Source: Pseudophaeobacter leonis | GTDB taxonomy: Bacteria; Pseudomonadota; Alphaproteobacteria; Rhodobacterales; Rhodobacteraceae | DNA: 64,000 nucleotides | Reading direction: 5' to 3' | NCBI RefSeq assembly: GCF_002087335.1 | Contig: NZ_MWVJ01000005.1 | Coordinates: 86,888-150,887, forward strand | Part shown: positions 1 through 9,249 of the stretch, one piece after another | Layout of the letters: the number at the start of each line of letters is the position of its first letter | Numbering within the stretch: the stretch's first letter is position 1 | The notes under the pieces: model-generated | Told to the model about the DNA's origin: nothing | The model's input: the letters and a program-made list of their open reading frames with translations, nothing else | Database searches by the model: none | Translations under genes and position numbers: made by a program

Positions 1-1223
1 AGAGAGCGGCGCGTTTTACTTTCTGGAGATGAACACCCGCCTGCAGGTGGAGCATCCGGTCACAGAGATGATCACCGGGCTTGATCTGGTGGCGCTGCAA
101 ATTCGTACCGCCAAAGGTGATGCGCTGGGGTTGGCGCAGCAAGATGTCGTGTTGCGCGGCCATGCCATCGAGGTGCGGCTTTATGCAGAAGATCCGGCGC
201 AGGGTTTCCTGCCGCAATCCGGGCACATCAGCCGCTGGCAGCCGCCAAAGGGCGCGGGTATCCGGGTCGATGCAGGGATCAGAGCGGGGCAAGAGGTCTC
301 GGCCTTTTATGACCCGATGCTGGCCAAAATCATTGTTCATGGTGCCAGTCGCCGCGAGGCGCTTGAACGTCTGATTGCAGCACTTGGCGACACGGTCCTG
401 TTTGGCCCCGCCTGCAACCGGGATTTCCTGATTGCGGTGCTGTCGCATGACTCCTTTGCCAGGGGCGCTGCGACCACCAGCTTTATTGCCGACCACTTTG
501 ACCCAGTGCCACCGCAGGTGGTATCGAGCGCGGATCTGGCGCTGGCGGCCTGCCTGATCTACCGCGCCGAACAGGCGGATCTGGCGGCACGGGCGCAAAC
601 CCCGGCAGAGCTATTGGGCTGGTCCAGTCAGGGCCAGCTGCAGGCGCGCATGGTGTTGGACACGGGTGCCGAGCCCGCGACACTGCTGCTGAGCCAGACG
701 CCTGAGGGTATGTCGGTGCAGGTTGGAGAGGCCCGTTACGGAGGGGCCTGTCACCATGTAACACAACAGGCAATGAGCCTGCGTTTGGATGGTGAGCGGG
801 TTGATCTGCGTCAGCACCTGCTGCTTGACGACACCCTGTTCATGGCCACAGGCACAGATGCAGCGGCTGACACGGCTGCGCCCCGGAGCAACCCAAGGCA
901 CCACAGCGGGCGGCGGCGAGGTTCGCGCGCCGATGCATGGCAATCTGTTAGAGCTTTGCGTCAAAGCTGGCGACAGGGTGGCGGTTGGCAGCCGTCTGGC
1001 GGTGCTGGAGGCCATGAAGATGCAGCACGAAATCCTAGCCGAGATGGCAGGCACAGTGTCTGAGGTCGCAGTGGTTGCGGCAAGCCAGGTCAAGGCCGGG
1101 GACCTGCTGGTGCTGATCACGGCGGAAGAAAACACCGGGCAAGACAGCAGCACTGGATCAGACAGCAGCACGGGGCCAGACAGCAGCGCCAAAAAGCCAG
1201 CAACAAACGAGGTGACATCATGA
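1..1223 (+). CDS. Acyl-CoA (acetyl/propionyl/methylcrotonyl-type) carboxylase alpha subunit, 3' part, frameshifted
   Basis: This is the biotin carboxylase plus biotin carboxyl carrier chain of an acyl-CoA carboxylase. It carboxylates its own biotin with ATP and bicarbonate and passes CO2 to a beta subunit. The gene enters from the left edge already inside the ATP-grasp domain; the hallmark EMNTRLQVEHPVTE is read at about 26-70. The biotin carboxylase C-terminal domain follows (RGHAIEVRLYAEDP, AFYDPMLAKIIVHG), and the biotinyl domain has EAMKM with the target lysine near 1015-1021. The carboxylase and biotinyl parts lie in different frames. Removing one C from CCCC at 881-884 joins them (...TAAPGATQGTTAGG...), so the break looks like a one-base insertion. 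The stop overlaps the ATG of the next gene (ATGA), indicating an operon. The acyl-CoA substrate cannot be assigned because the carboxyltransferase is outside the window. Confidence 0.85.
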
Positions 1224-2354
1224 ATTCTGAGCTATGCAGGCGGTTGGGGATCGAGTTCCCGCTTTTTGCCTTTTCCCATTGTCGCGATGTGGGGCGGCTG
1301 TCACCAATGCCGGCGGCATGGGGATCTTTGGCGCCGCAATGATGTCGCCCGAAGAGTTGGAAGAGGAGCTTGCCTGGATTGATGCGCATGTGCATGGCAG
1401 GCCTTACGGTGTTGACCCCATCGTGCCCAATAAATTCGAGGCCAAGGGTGAGGGTATCGCGGATGCCCAGATCCTCGCGATGGTGCCAGAGGGGCATAAG
1501 AGCTTTGCCAATGAGGTGATGCAGGCGCATGGTGTAGAGCCCGGTGATCTGGAGCCACAGCGGGCCGATCGGTTGGTGTTTCGCGAAAACATCAGCGCTG
1601 AGGGCGCGCGGCGGGCTTTGGATGTGGCGTTTTCGCATCCTATTGCGCTGATTGCCAATGCGCTGGGCCTGCCGCCGCAGGATATGCTGGAGCGTGGCAA
1701 GGCACAGGGCGTTGCAGTGGCGGGGCTGGTGGGCACCGCCGAACATGCGCGGGCGCAGGTGGCTGCGGGCGTTGGTGTGATTGTTGCTGCCGGAGGTGAG
1801 GCTGGTGGCCATACCGGCGAGATTTCGACCATGGTGTTGGTGCCTGAGGTGGTGCAGGCCATTGCGGGCTCGCAGGTGCGGTGCTGGCCGCGGGCGGCAT
1901 TGCCCCCGGCGCACAGATGGCGGCCGCCATGGCGATGGGGGCGGCGGGTGCCTGGTGTGGCTCGGTCTGGCTGACCACCGCCGAGGCCGAGACAACGTCG
2001 GTGGTCAAAGAAAAGATGCTGGCGGCCAGCAGTCGCGACACCGTGCGTTCACGTTCGCGCACTGGCAAACCTTCGCGCCAGCTGGTCAGTGCCTGGACCG
2101 AGGCCTGGGAGGCCAAAGCCGCGCCCAGACCGCTGCCGATGCCGCTGCAGACGCTGGTGTCAGAACCCGCGCTGCACCGCATTGATCAGATGTCGCAAAA
2201 GGGCCATGCAGGCGCGCAGGATCTGGCCACCTATTGGGTGGGGCAGGGGGTTGGCCTGATGAACCAGTCCATGTCTGCGGGGGCCGTGGTGCAGGACTTC
2301 AAGGAAGATTTTCTGAGGGGTTATGAACGCCTTCAAACCGCACTTGAGGGATAG
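1220..2354 (+). CDS. Nitronate monooxygenase / 2-nitropropane dioxygenase-like flavoprotein, twice frameshifted
   Basis: This is an FMN-dependent TIM-barrel oxidoreductase of the nitronate monooxygenase family, which oxidises alkyl nitronates or acts as an NAD(P)H-flavin oxidoreductase. The ATG at 1220 overlaps the previous stop and starts MNSELCRRLGIEFPLF. VTNAGGMGIFGA follows in a second frame, and VLAAGGIAPGAQMAAAMAMG plus the C-terminus (to 2354) in a third. One missing G in GGGG at 1291-1294 and one missing base at about 1877-1880 (Q-V-P-V-L-A expected) restore a single protein of about 377 residues. The family's glycine-rich phosphate-binding segments (VAAGGEAGGHTG, LAAGGIAPG) are visible. 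The real substrate is unknown; many members are misnamed. Confidence 0.8.
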
Positions 2355-2619
2355 GGCCAGCGCTGTTTCTTAAGCAAAGCAGGCCTGTCGCCCCAGTAAA
2401 GATCTTGAGTGTAGCACAGGCAAGCCAATAGCTGAGCAGAGAGCCGGGCCAGGTGAGACTTTGAGCCAGGACAATTATTCGCGACCAGTTTTGCCCGGTC
2501 AATTTTGCCTGACCAAATGGAGCAGTCCCACGAGGGAGGCACCGCTTTCTCCTCGCCATTTTGCTTCACCTGTTCAATAGTTGCAGGCAGGGCTTGCAAA
2601 GGGGCTGAGGAGGCAACCG

Positions 2620-4368
2620 ATGAATATTCTTTACATTATGTTTGACCAGTTGCGGTTCGACTACCTCAGCTGTGCGGGCCATCCGCACCTGCAGACCCCG
2701 CATATCGACGCGCTGGCGGCCAGGGGTGTGCGGTTCACCCGCGCCTATGTGCAGTCGCCCACCTGCGGCTCGTCCAGGATGTCGAGCTATACCGGGCGCT
2801 ACCCGTCCAGCCATGGGGTGCAGTTCAACAGCTATCCGCTGAAAGTGGGGGAATGGACCATTGGCGATCATCTGCGCAACTCAGGCATGAGCTGCAGCCT
2901 GATCGGCAAGACCCATATGGTGGCCGATGCGGTTGGGCTTGAACGGCTGGGGCTGGCGCCGGACAGTGTGATCGGGGTGCGGCAAAGCGAATGCGGCTTT
3001 GACCCCTATCTGCGCGATGACGGGCTATGGGCAGAGGGGCCGGATGGCTTTTATGACCCGAAACGCAGCCCCTATAATGAATACCTTAAGGCAAAGGGCT
3101 ATCCCGGCGACAACCCCTGGCATGACTTTGCCAATGCGGGGATTGAGACGGGCGAGGAGGGCAATGACATTGCCTCGGGCTGGTTCATGGTCAATGCCGA
3201 CAAGCCGGCCAATATTGCAGAAGAAGACAGCGAAACGCCCTGGCTCACCACCAAGGCCATCGAGTTCATCGAGGAGGCGACGGCCAAAGGGGAGGGGCCC
3301 TGGTGCGCGCATCTGAGCTATATCAAGCCGCATTGGCCCTATATCGTGCCCGCGCCCTATCATGATATGTACGGGCCTGAGCATGTGCTGCCGGTGGTGC
3401 GCCATGAGGGCGAGCGCGTCAATGCGCACCCGGTTTTTGGCGGCATGATGAACAATCCGATCGGCAAGGCGTTTAGTCGCGACGAGGTGCGTGAAAAGGT
3501 GATCCCGGCCTATATGGGTTTGATCAAACAGGCGGATGATCAGATGGGCAGGCTGTTTGCCTATCTGGAGGCCAGCGGGCGCATGCAAGATACCATGGTG
3601 GTGGTGACCTCGGACCATGGCGACTATCTCGGCGATCACTGGCTGGGCGAGAAGAACCTGTTTCACGAGCCCTCGATCAAGGTGCCGCTGATCATCTATG
3701 ATCCACGCGCAGCGGCGGATGTGAGCCGTGGCACCACCTGTGACGCGCTGATTGAGGCCATCGACCTGGCGCCGACCTTTCTGGAGGTCGCGGGGGGAGA
3801 GCCTCTTGGGCATATCCTGTAGGGACGTTCGGTGATGCCTTTGTTGCGGTGAGAAGACCCGGAGTGGCGCGACTTTGCGGTGGCGGAGTCCGACTATTCC
3901 ACCATGCCGCTCTGTGCCAAGCTGGGTCTGGAGCCGAAAGACGCGCGCCTGTTCATGATCACCGATGCGCGCTGGAAATTCATGCATGCTGAGGGCGGCC
4001 TGCCTGCCATGCTGTTTGATCTGCAGGAGGACCCACAGGAGCTGGTCGATTTGGGGCGCAGTCCGAAGCATCAGGAGATCCTTGCATTGATGTATGAGCG
4101 GTTGCGCCAATGGGGGCTGCGCATGTCGCAGCGCACCACGGTGTCGGATGCACAGATTGAGGCAGGGCGGGGTAAATCGGCAAAGAAGGGCATCCTGCTG
4201 GGTGTCTACGAGGCCACGGATGTAGCGCCGGAGCTGACAGAGAAGCTACGCGGCTCTGTGCCCCAAACGACCGGGGAGCAAACTGGTGTGCAAACCGGGG
4301 TGAAAACTGGGGCGCAAGATGAAGAGGCGCAGGGTGTAGCAATCAGCCGCGCGCAAAGTACGGAATAG
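2620..4368 (+). pseudogene. Type I sulfatase / phosphonate monoester hydrolase-like, two in-frame stop codons
   Basis: This belongs to the sulfatase superfamily, which cleaves sulfate or phosphonate esters using a formylglycine made from Cys (or Ser). The ATG at 2620 has AGGAGG seven bases upstream. The N-terminus has the metal Asp (MFDQLRFDYL), and residue 49 is the candidate formylglycine Cys in SPTCGSSRMSSYTGR. The second metal site is TSDHGDYLGDH with GEKN after it. The frame stops at TAG (3820-3822) and again at TGA (3850-3852), yet the same frame continues with a clear family C-terminus (GRSVMPLLR-stop-EDPEWRDFAVAESDY). Both stops are one G-to-T change from the expected Glu and Gly codons, and no indel is involved. 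The last 35 residues are low complexity (TGVQTGVKTG). Either this is a true pseudogene or two base errors. Confidence 0.8.
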
Positions 4369-4421
4369 CAAAGGGGGGCTCCCGCCCGTCTCGGGGTGTT
4401 TTGTCAAAACCCCCTCGCCCC

Positions 4422-4461
4422 TTGGGCCCAGCGCCGCGCTTTCGCGCGGCGCTGGGCCCAA
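4422..4461. repeat. Perfect 18-bp inverted repeat, member of an intergenic GGGCCC/GCGCCG palindrome family
   Basis: The arms 4422-4439 and 4444-4461 are perfectly complementary around a TTTC loop. No T-run follows, so it is not a standard terminator. Related palindromes with TTGGGCCC next to GCGCCG occur near 34701-34727, 34880-34906 (inverted) and 48674-48701. Most sit next to a CCCGCC/GGGGGCTCCCG tract (here 4374-4388). Confidence 0.75.
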
Positions 4462-4652
4462 ACCCGCCAAGGCTTGGCCAGCAAAGCTGGAAAAGCCTGC
4501 GGGAGCGGGAGAATTTGGCTGGCTGGAGCAGGGAGGGTGGCTTTCTGCCCGCTATGCGTGCAGGGATCAGGCGCATTTGTTGCCTTGGGCTGTCTCGCTG
4601 CTTATGGTGACGGAAAATCAGATAGCAAGAACAAACAGCAGGGTGCAGGGCA

Positions 4653-5303
4653 GTGGCAGGGCAGACAGAAGGGCTATTGAACGCGATCCTTCAAGATATT
4701 GACGCCGGGCAGCTGAACCCGGGCGATATGCTGGACGAGGCAGGGCTGGCGGCACGCCACGGGGTGTCGCGCACCCCCATCCGCGAGGTCTTTATCCAGC
4801 TTGAGGTCGCGGGCCTCATTCGCCGCCTGCCGCGCAAGGGCGCGGTTTTGTTCAAACCGACGCTGGAAGAGTTTCTCGCTATTCTGGAGGTCCATGCCCA
4901 GCTGGAAGGGCAGGCCGCTGGTCTGGCCGCGCGCCGTATGACGCCTGAACAGGCTGCGGAGCTGGAACAGATCGTGCAGGCCTGTGAGAGGCATGCGGCA
5001 GAGAAGGGGGATGCGGATCCGGACGGATACTATCAGCTGAACCTGCGCTTTCACGGTGCCGTGGCCATGGGGGCGGGCAACCCGTTTCTGGTCGAGATGA
5101 TCAAGACCAATGCCCGCAAGCTGATGGCCTACTATCGGGCGCGCTATAAGTACCCCGGATCAATCCAACAATCGGCCAGTGAGCACCGCGACATTGCCGA
5201 GCTGATCTTTGCCCATGACCGCGACGCGGCTGAGGCGCGTATGGCAAGCCATGTGCAGTTTGATCAGGTGACGGTGATGGACCTGCTGGCCGCCCTTGGC
5301 TGA
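4653..5303 (+). CDS. GntR-family transcriptional regulator, FadR/FCD subgroup
   Basis: This is a DNA-binding regulator of about 216 residues. The winged helix is at roughly residues 10-70 (AARHGVSRTPIREVFIQLE is the recognition region). An all-helical FCD ligand domain follows, with candidate metal or acid-binding residues Asp/His in LNLRFHGAVA and SEHRDIAELI. The only in-frame start is a GTG at 4653 with a weak ribosome site. An ATG at 4604 lies in another frame, so the true N-terminus could be longer if there is an upstream indel like those elsewhere. It follows the sulfatase by 284 bases on the same strand and may control the carboxylase-monooxygenase-sulfatase genes; that is inference. 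Confidence 0.85.
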   Translation: MAGQTEGLLNAILQDIDAGQLNPGDMLDEAGLAARHGVSRTPIREVFIQLEVAGLIRRLPRKGAVLFKPTLEEFLAILEVHAQLEGQAAGLAARRMTPEQAAELEQIVQACERHAAEKGDADPDGYYQLNLRFHGAVAMGAGNPFLVEMIKTNARKLMAYYRARYKYPGSIQQSASEHRDIAELIFAHDRDAAEARMASHVQFDQVTVMDLLAALG

Positions 5304-5354
5304 GGCCACATATTCAGTGCAGGACGCTTGCGGCAATGACCGCCACTGTTTAAC

Positions 5355-6059
5355 CTATTTAGCCTGCTCAAAGAACTGCGCCAGGGCTGTGGCAAAGGCA
5401 GCCTGATCGGCGGGCTCCTCAAGGCTGTTGACCGCCTGCCTGTAGAGGCTTTCTCCCAAACTGGGGTGCATTTCTTCCGTGAGGGCGGCGATAAAGCCAG
5501 GGCTCATTTCTGGATGGCGCTGCGTCGTCCAGATGTGGCGACCAATGGTGAACCCGGCGTTCAGCTCAGTGCTGCGGGCCACCTCCTGCGCCTGCGGTGG
5601 GATCTTGTCGACGCATTCGCTGTGAGAGCCATAAAGTCTGAGGTCTTGCGGCAGGTCCGGCGCCCAGGGCAGGGGCGTGGTGATCTGATTATGTATCAGG
5701 CCATGTACCCAGCCAGCGGGGTTCTGCGCCACGCTTCCCCCCCGGGCAAGCGCGATGGCCTGATGGCCAAAACAGGCCCCAAACAGCGGCAATTGCGCCT
5801 GATCCATCGCGCGGATCAAAACCAGTAAAGGCTCGATCCAGGGCAGGTCACTGCGACTTGAGGCGGGGCTGCCCGTAATGATTACGCCATCAAAGGCGCT
5901 GATATCTTGCGGGAACGCGCCCTCATTCAACTGAAATACCGATGTGTGCCAGTCTGGCCGCGCCATCTGCACAAGACGGGTGAATTTTTCACCATCAAAC
6001 GGATGTGCCGCTGCAAAGGCGCTGTTGTCCGTGTTGGTGACCAGGATGGCGAGATGCAT
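5355..6059 (-). CDS. Class I glutamine amidotransferase-like protein
   Basis: This 234-residue single-domain protein of the GATase1/peptidase C26-like fold resembles stand-alone GMP-synthase-type amidotransferases. The nucleophile elbow is GACFGHQ with Cys96. The catalytic His-Glu pair is TQRHPEM near residue 185, and VIITGSPAS supplies the oxyanion strand. The fold serves either to release ammonia from glutamine or to hydrolyse gamma-glutamyl compounds. With a glutamine synthetase-like gene 1.5 kb away on the other strand, gamma-glutamyl hydrolysis is an attractive but unproven reading. It is divergent from the P450 gene across a short AT-rich promoter region. Confidence 0.8.
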   Translation of the reverse strand: MHLAILVTNTDNSAFAAAHPFDGEKFTRLVQMARPDWHTSVFQLNEGAFPQDISAFDGVIITGSPASSRSDLPWIEPLLVLIRAMDQAQLPLFGACFGHQAIALARGGSVAQNPAGWVHGLIHNQITTPLPWAPDLPQDLRLYGSHSECVDKIPPQAQEVARSTELNAGFTIGRHIWTTQRHPEMSPGFIAALTEEMHPSLGESLYRQAVNSLEEPADQAAFATALAQFFEQAK

Positions 6060-6076
6060 GTCTGACTCGTGAGTTT

Positions 6077-6109
6077 TATGTTTACATATTTATACTCTTA
6101 CTTAGTATA
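6077..6109. promoter_or_regulatory. AT-rich divergent promoter region with two palindromes
   Basis: The 78-base gap between the amidotransferase and P450 starts is strikingly AT-rich for this genome. It holds TATGT-TT-ACATA (6077-6088) and TATAC-N9-GTATA (6091-6095/6105-6109). These are plausible operator half-sites or promoter elements for one or both genes; no regulator is assigned. Confidence 0.4.
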
Positions 6110-6137
6110 CATAAAGAATGTATTCGGGAAGCCCATT

Positions 6138-7396
6138 ATGACCATCTGGACACCACAGGATGACGGCCACGCCGACCTTGCCAGTCATGACACCTTTGCC
6201 ATGGGCGCGCCGCACAATACCTTTGCCCGGCTGCGTCGCGACGACCCGCTGCACTGGACTGAATACGCTGGCGGTGAAAACTTTTGGTCGGTGACCCGCT
6301 ATGACGACATCATCCAGATGAACAAGAACACCGAGGTGTTCTCCTCGGCGCGTGGCATTCGCATGGAAGATCAGAGCTATGAGGAATATCTGGCGCGACG
6401 CACCTTTCAGGAGACCGACCCGCCAGAGCATTCCAAGGTGCGCATGAAGCTGATGCGGGCGTTTTCTAAAACCAGCATGGCGCAGTATGAACAAGAGATC
6501 CGCGACATCTGTGGCGAGATTTTGGATTCGGTGCTGGAGCAGGGCAGCTTTGACGCCACCAAGGAAATCGCCAGGCAACTGCCGATGCGGATGCTGGGGC
6601 GGGTTGTGGGACTGCCGGAGGCGGATTTGCCCTGGCTGGTGGAAAAGGCGACGCACTGATCGCCAATACCGACCCGGATTTCACCTCGCATGTGATGGAC
6701 AAACTGCAGACGGATGAGTTCCGCCTGATGCCTTTTAACTCTCCTGCCGGTGCCGAACTATACCTCTATGCTAGGGATCTGATGGCCGACAAAGCCCGCA
6801 GAGGCGACACGGCTGGTGTGCTCAATATGATCTTAGAGCCGGCCAAGGATGGCTCGGAAATATCCGAGACGGAGTTTCGCAATTTCTTTTGCCTGCTGGT
6901 GGCGGCGGGCAATGACACCACCCGCTATTCCATTGCCGCCGGCATTCAGGCGCTGTGTCATCAGCCGGAATTGTTGGCGCAGATGCAGGCAGGTGGTGCG
7001 GTCTGGGAGACGGCGGCGGATGAGATCATTCGCTGGGCGACGCCTGCGATCTATTTCCGCCGCACCGCGACGCGGGATGTCGAGATGCATGACAAGCTGA
7101 TCCGGGCTGGCGACAAGCTGCTCTATTGGTTTATTTCCGCCAACCGTGACGACAGTTACTTTGACGACGCTTTCCGGGTGGGCCTGATGCGCAACCCCAA
7201 CCGGCATCTGGCCTTTGGCCAGTTTGGCCCGCATGTCGGCCTGGGCATGTGGCTGGCCCGGCTGGAAGTCACGGTGCTGTTTCAGGAGTTGGCCAAACGG
7301 ATCAGCCATATCGAGGCCTCGGGGCCGCAGAAGTTTCTGCGCTCTAACTTTGTCGGCGGCATCAAAGAGCTGCCGGTGCGTGTCACCCCAAGATGA
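6138..7396 (+). pseudogene. Cytochrome P450, frameshifted and lacking the heme-ligand cysteine
   Basis: This is a bacterial class I-type P450 monooxygenase. ATG 6138 starts MTIWTPQDDG. The I-helix AAGNDTTR and the ExxR motif (EIIRWATP) are intact. The frame breaks at 6644-6648: one missing G turns VEKGDALIANTDPD into a stop at 6657. Separately, the heme loop reads FGQFGPHVGLGMW, where the invariant Cys thiolate ligand is replaced by Gly (codon GGC at 7238-7240, one base from TGC). As written, the product could not bind heme in the P450 manner. The substitution cannot be explained by the indel. Either the gene is dead or the assembly has base errors as well as indels. The family and substrate are not recognised. 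Confidence 0.85.
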
Positions 7397-7493
7397 AGCC
7401 GTGCAATATTCAGACAGGACCGACAGGCGTGGTCTATGCTAGAAACGCCTGTCAGGATTTTTGCCTACAGCCATTTTGCCAGTCCAGATCTGT

Positions 7494-7533
7494 CCTGATT
7501 TGGCCTGATCTGGCCCGATTTGGAAGGATTTGA
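7494..7533 (+). repeat. Four tandem imperfect 10-bp units just upstream of a glutamine synthetase-like gene
   Basis: The units are cctgatttgg, cctgatctgg, cccgatttgg and aaggatttga, ending three bases before the ATG at 7537. The last unit supplies the GGAAGG-like ribosome-binding site. The 10-bp period, about one helical turn, makes a protein-binding array possible. Confidence 0.55.
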
Positions 7534-7536
7534 GCC

Positions 7537-8826
7537 ATGAAGACCCGCCTGCGTGCGATGTTCTGCGACCACCTCAGCATTATGCGGGGGAAATATCTGC
7601 CCAACGCAAAGATTGGCGATGATGGCACCCGGTTTTGCCGCTCGGTCTTTGGCACCCACTATGATCGCGATCTGCTGGATGCGCCGGGCTCGATGGTGAA
7701 ACAGGGGATGCCGGATATGGAGCTGAAGTGGCAGCACGATGATATTCGTGACAGCTGGCATGCCTCGACCAAGGTGGTGCTGGGGGATCTGTATGATGTG
7801 GATGGCGCGCCCTTGTCGCTGTGCCCGCGCGGCGCGCTCAAACGGGCGGTCGCAGGCTGGCAGGCGCGCGGGCTGAGCCCAAAAGTCGGGATCGAGCTGG
7901 AAGCCTATGCGCTGCAGGCGGATGATCGGGGTCGATTGATGCCTTATGACGCGCCGGGGGGCGTGGTCTATGGCACCGGGCCTTTTGCTGATCCCTTGCG
8001 GTTTAATGACCGGATCTGGGCTATGGCGGATGAGATGGGCTTTTCGCTGGATATGATCACGGCGGAATTCGACAGCCCGCAGTTTGAATACACCCTGACC
8101 TTTGCTGATGCGGTCAAGGCGGTGGATGACATTGTGCTGTTCCGTCTGATGGCGCGTGAGATCGCGCTGGAATATGGCATTGTTCTTTCCTTCATGCCCA
8201 AACCCATCGCCGAGGCCGGTGGCTCTGGCATGCATATCAATTTTTCATTTGTCGATGAGGCCGGCGGCAATGCGCTGTCTTCGGGGCCGCGCGGTGGCCC
8301 TGAACATATGAATGATCTGGCACGCGGCTGTCTGGCGGGGGTCTTGCATCACCACAAGGGGCTGGCCGGGCTGATTGCCCCAACGGCCAACAGCTATATG
8401 CGGCTGCAGCCGGGGTCTTTGTCGGGCTATTGGCAGAATTGGGGCGGGGATCACCGCAATGTGACGACACGGATCAGCTCGGAAGGTGGCGCCAAAGCGC
8501 GGCTTGAGCATCGCATGGCGGATGCCTCGTCCAATCCCTACACTGCCGTGGCGGCGGTGCTGCAGGCGTCCTTGCTGGGGGTGGAGAAAGGGTATCAGCT
8601 GCCGCCGATGGAGACTGGCGATGGGTTTGACCGTACGGATGCGCGTGAGGGCACCGCGATTGATCTCAAAGGGGCCGTGGCAGATCTGGAACGCGATACG
8701 ATTCTGGGCGAGGCCGTGGGTGCGGATCTTGTGGCCAACCACGCGTTTATGAAGCGCAAAGAGGTGCGCAAAACACGGGACCTGGAAGGCGACGGCATGC
8801 GGGATTTCTATGTTCATTTTATTTAA
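7537..8826 (+). CDS. Glutamine synthetase-like gamma-glutamylamide ligase
   Basis: This 429-residue member of the glutamine synthetase superfamily ligates glutamate, or a related acid, to ammonia or an amine through a gamma-glutamyl phosphate. The catalytic domain is recognisable from SPKVGIELEAYAL (metal Glu) through FMPKPIAEAGGSGMHINFSF (ATP and glutamate binding) and NWGGDHRNVTTRI to RLEHRMADASSNPY. The N-terminal region (MFCDHLSIMRGKYLP) is the short beta-grasp of GlnT/GlnA-like paralogues. It lacks the adenylylation-loop context of housekeeping GlnA, which favours amine gamma-glutamylation. It is co-directional with the P450 (140-base gap), and an amidotransferase-like gene lies upstream. 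A second glutamine synthetase-like gene lies at 56.1 kb. The amine substrate is unknown. Confidence 0.8.
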   Translation: MKTRLRAMFCDHLSIMRGKYLPNAKIGDDGTRFCRSVFGTHYDRDLLDAPGSMVKQGMPDMELKWQHDDIRDSWHASTKVVLGDLYDVDGAPLSLCPRGALKRAVAGWQARGLSPKVGIELEAYALQADDRGRLMPYDAPGGVVYGTGPFADPLRFNDRIWAMADEMGFSLDMITAEFDSPQFEYTLTFADAVKAVDDIVLFRLMAREIALEYGIVLSFMPKPIAEAGGSGMHINFSFVDEAGGNALSSGPRGGPEHMNDLARGCLAGVLHHHKGLAGLIAPTANSYMRLQPGSLSGYWQNWGGDHRNVTTRISSEGGAKARLEHRMADASSNPYTAVAAVLQASLLGVEKGYQLPPMETGDGFDRTDAREGTAIDLKGAVADLERDTILGEAVGADLVANHAFMKRKEVRKTRDLEGDGMRDFYVHFI

Positions 8827-9249
8827 CGAAGCAGTCCGCTAGTCCGCTAGTCCGTTAGTTCGCCAATCTGCTATTTTTCCAGTCAGTCTGCAGTCCGCCA
8901 GAGCCGGGCGCGCTTTGTGGTTTTATCAGGTTTCGAGTGCGGCTACGTCCCGCAAGATCGACTGCTGTGCATTCTGGAATGATGCCTGGGCGTGATCGGG
9001 GTGCATTGTGGATGGTGGTCGTGGTGGGAGCAGCCAAAGACTGGTCAGCCAATTGGGGCGCTCACACCGAAAAAGTCAGTGTGCATCGCAATCAACTGAG
9101 GGTCTACTACCCGGCCTCCGGATTTCGCTGCCGCGCCGCGTCAGCGGCGCTACGAGAGGCAGCGGGCCCGAAGCATTTGCTTCGGGCCCGCCATGGTATC
9201 TGGTGGCAGCCGACCAAAGGTCGGCTGCGGTCGGCGCTTGCTGCCGGGT
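8827..9249. other. Intergenic region with tandem 8-mers and hairpins
   Basis: There is no convincing gene in this 423-base gap between convergent genes. It opens with four tandem 8-mers (agtccgct, agtccgct, agtccgtt, agttcgcc; 8833-8864). It closes with two perfect hairpins listed separately. The middle part carries no recognisable element. Confidence 0.6.
9162..9228 (-). terminator. Two perfect hairpins 3' of the aminotransferase gene
   Basis: A 14-bp stem (9162-9175/9178-9191, GCGGGCCCGAAGCA) and a 10-bp stem (9206-9215/9219-9228, GCAGCCGACC) lie 22-88 bases past the aminotransferase stop. Neither is followed by a long T-run. They are best read as transcription-ending or mRNA-stabilising structures between convergent genes. 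Confidence 0.5.

Noticed and set aside
3850..3852. In-frame TGA in the sulfatase as a recoded amino acid
   Set aside because: A TAG occurs ten codons earlier, no conserved Cys is expected there, and no recoding structure is evident. Mutation or base error is simpler.
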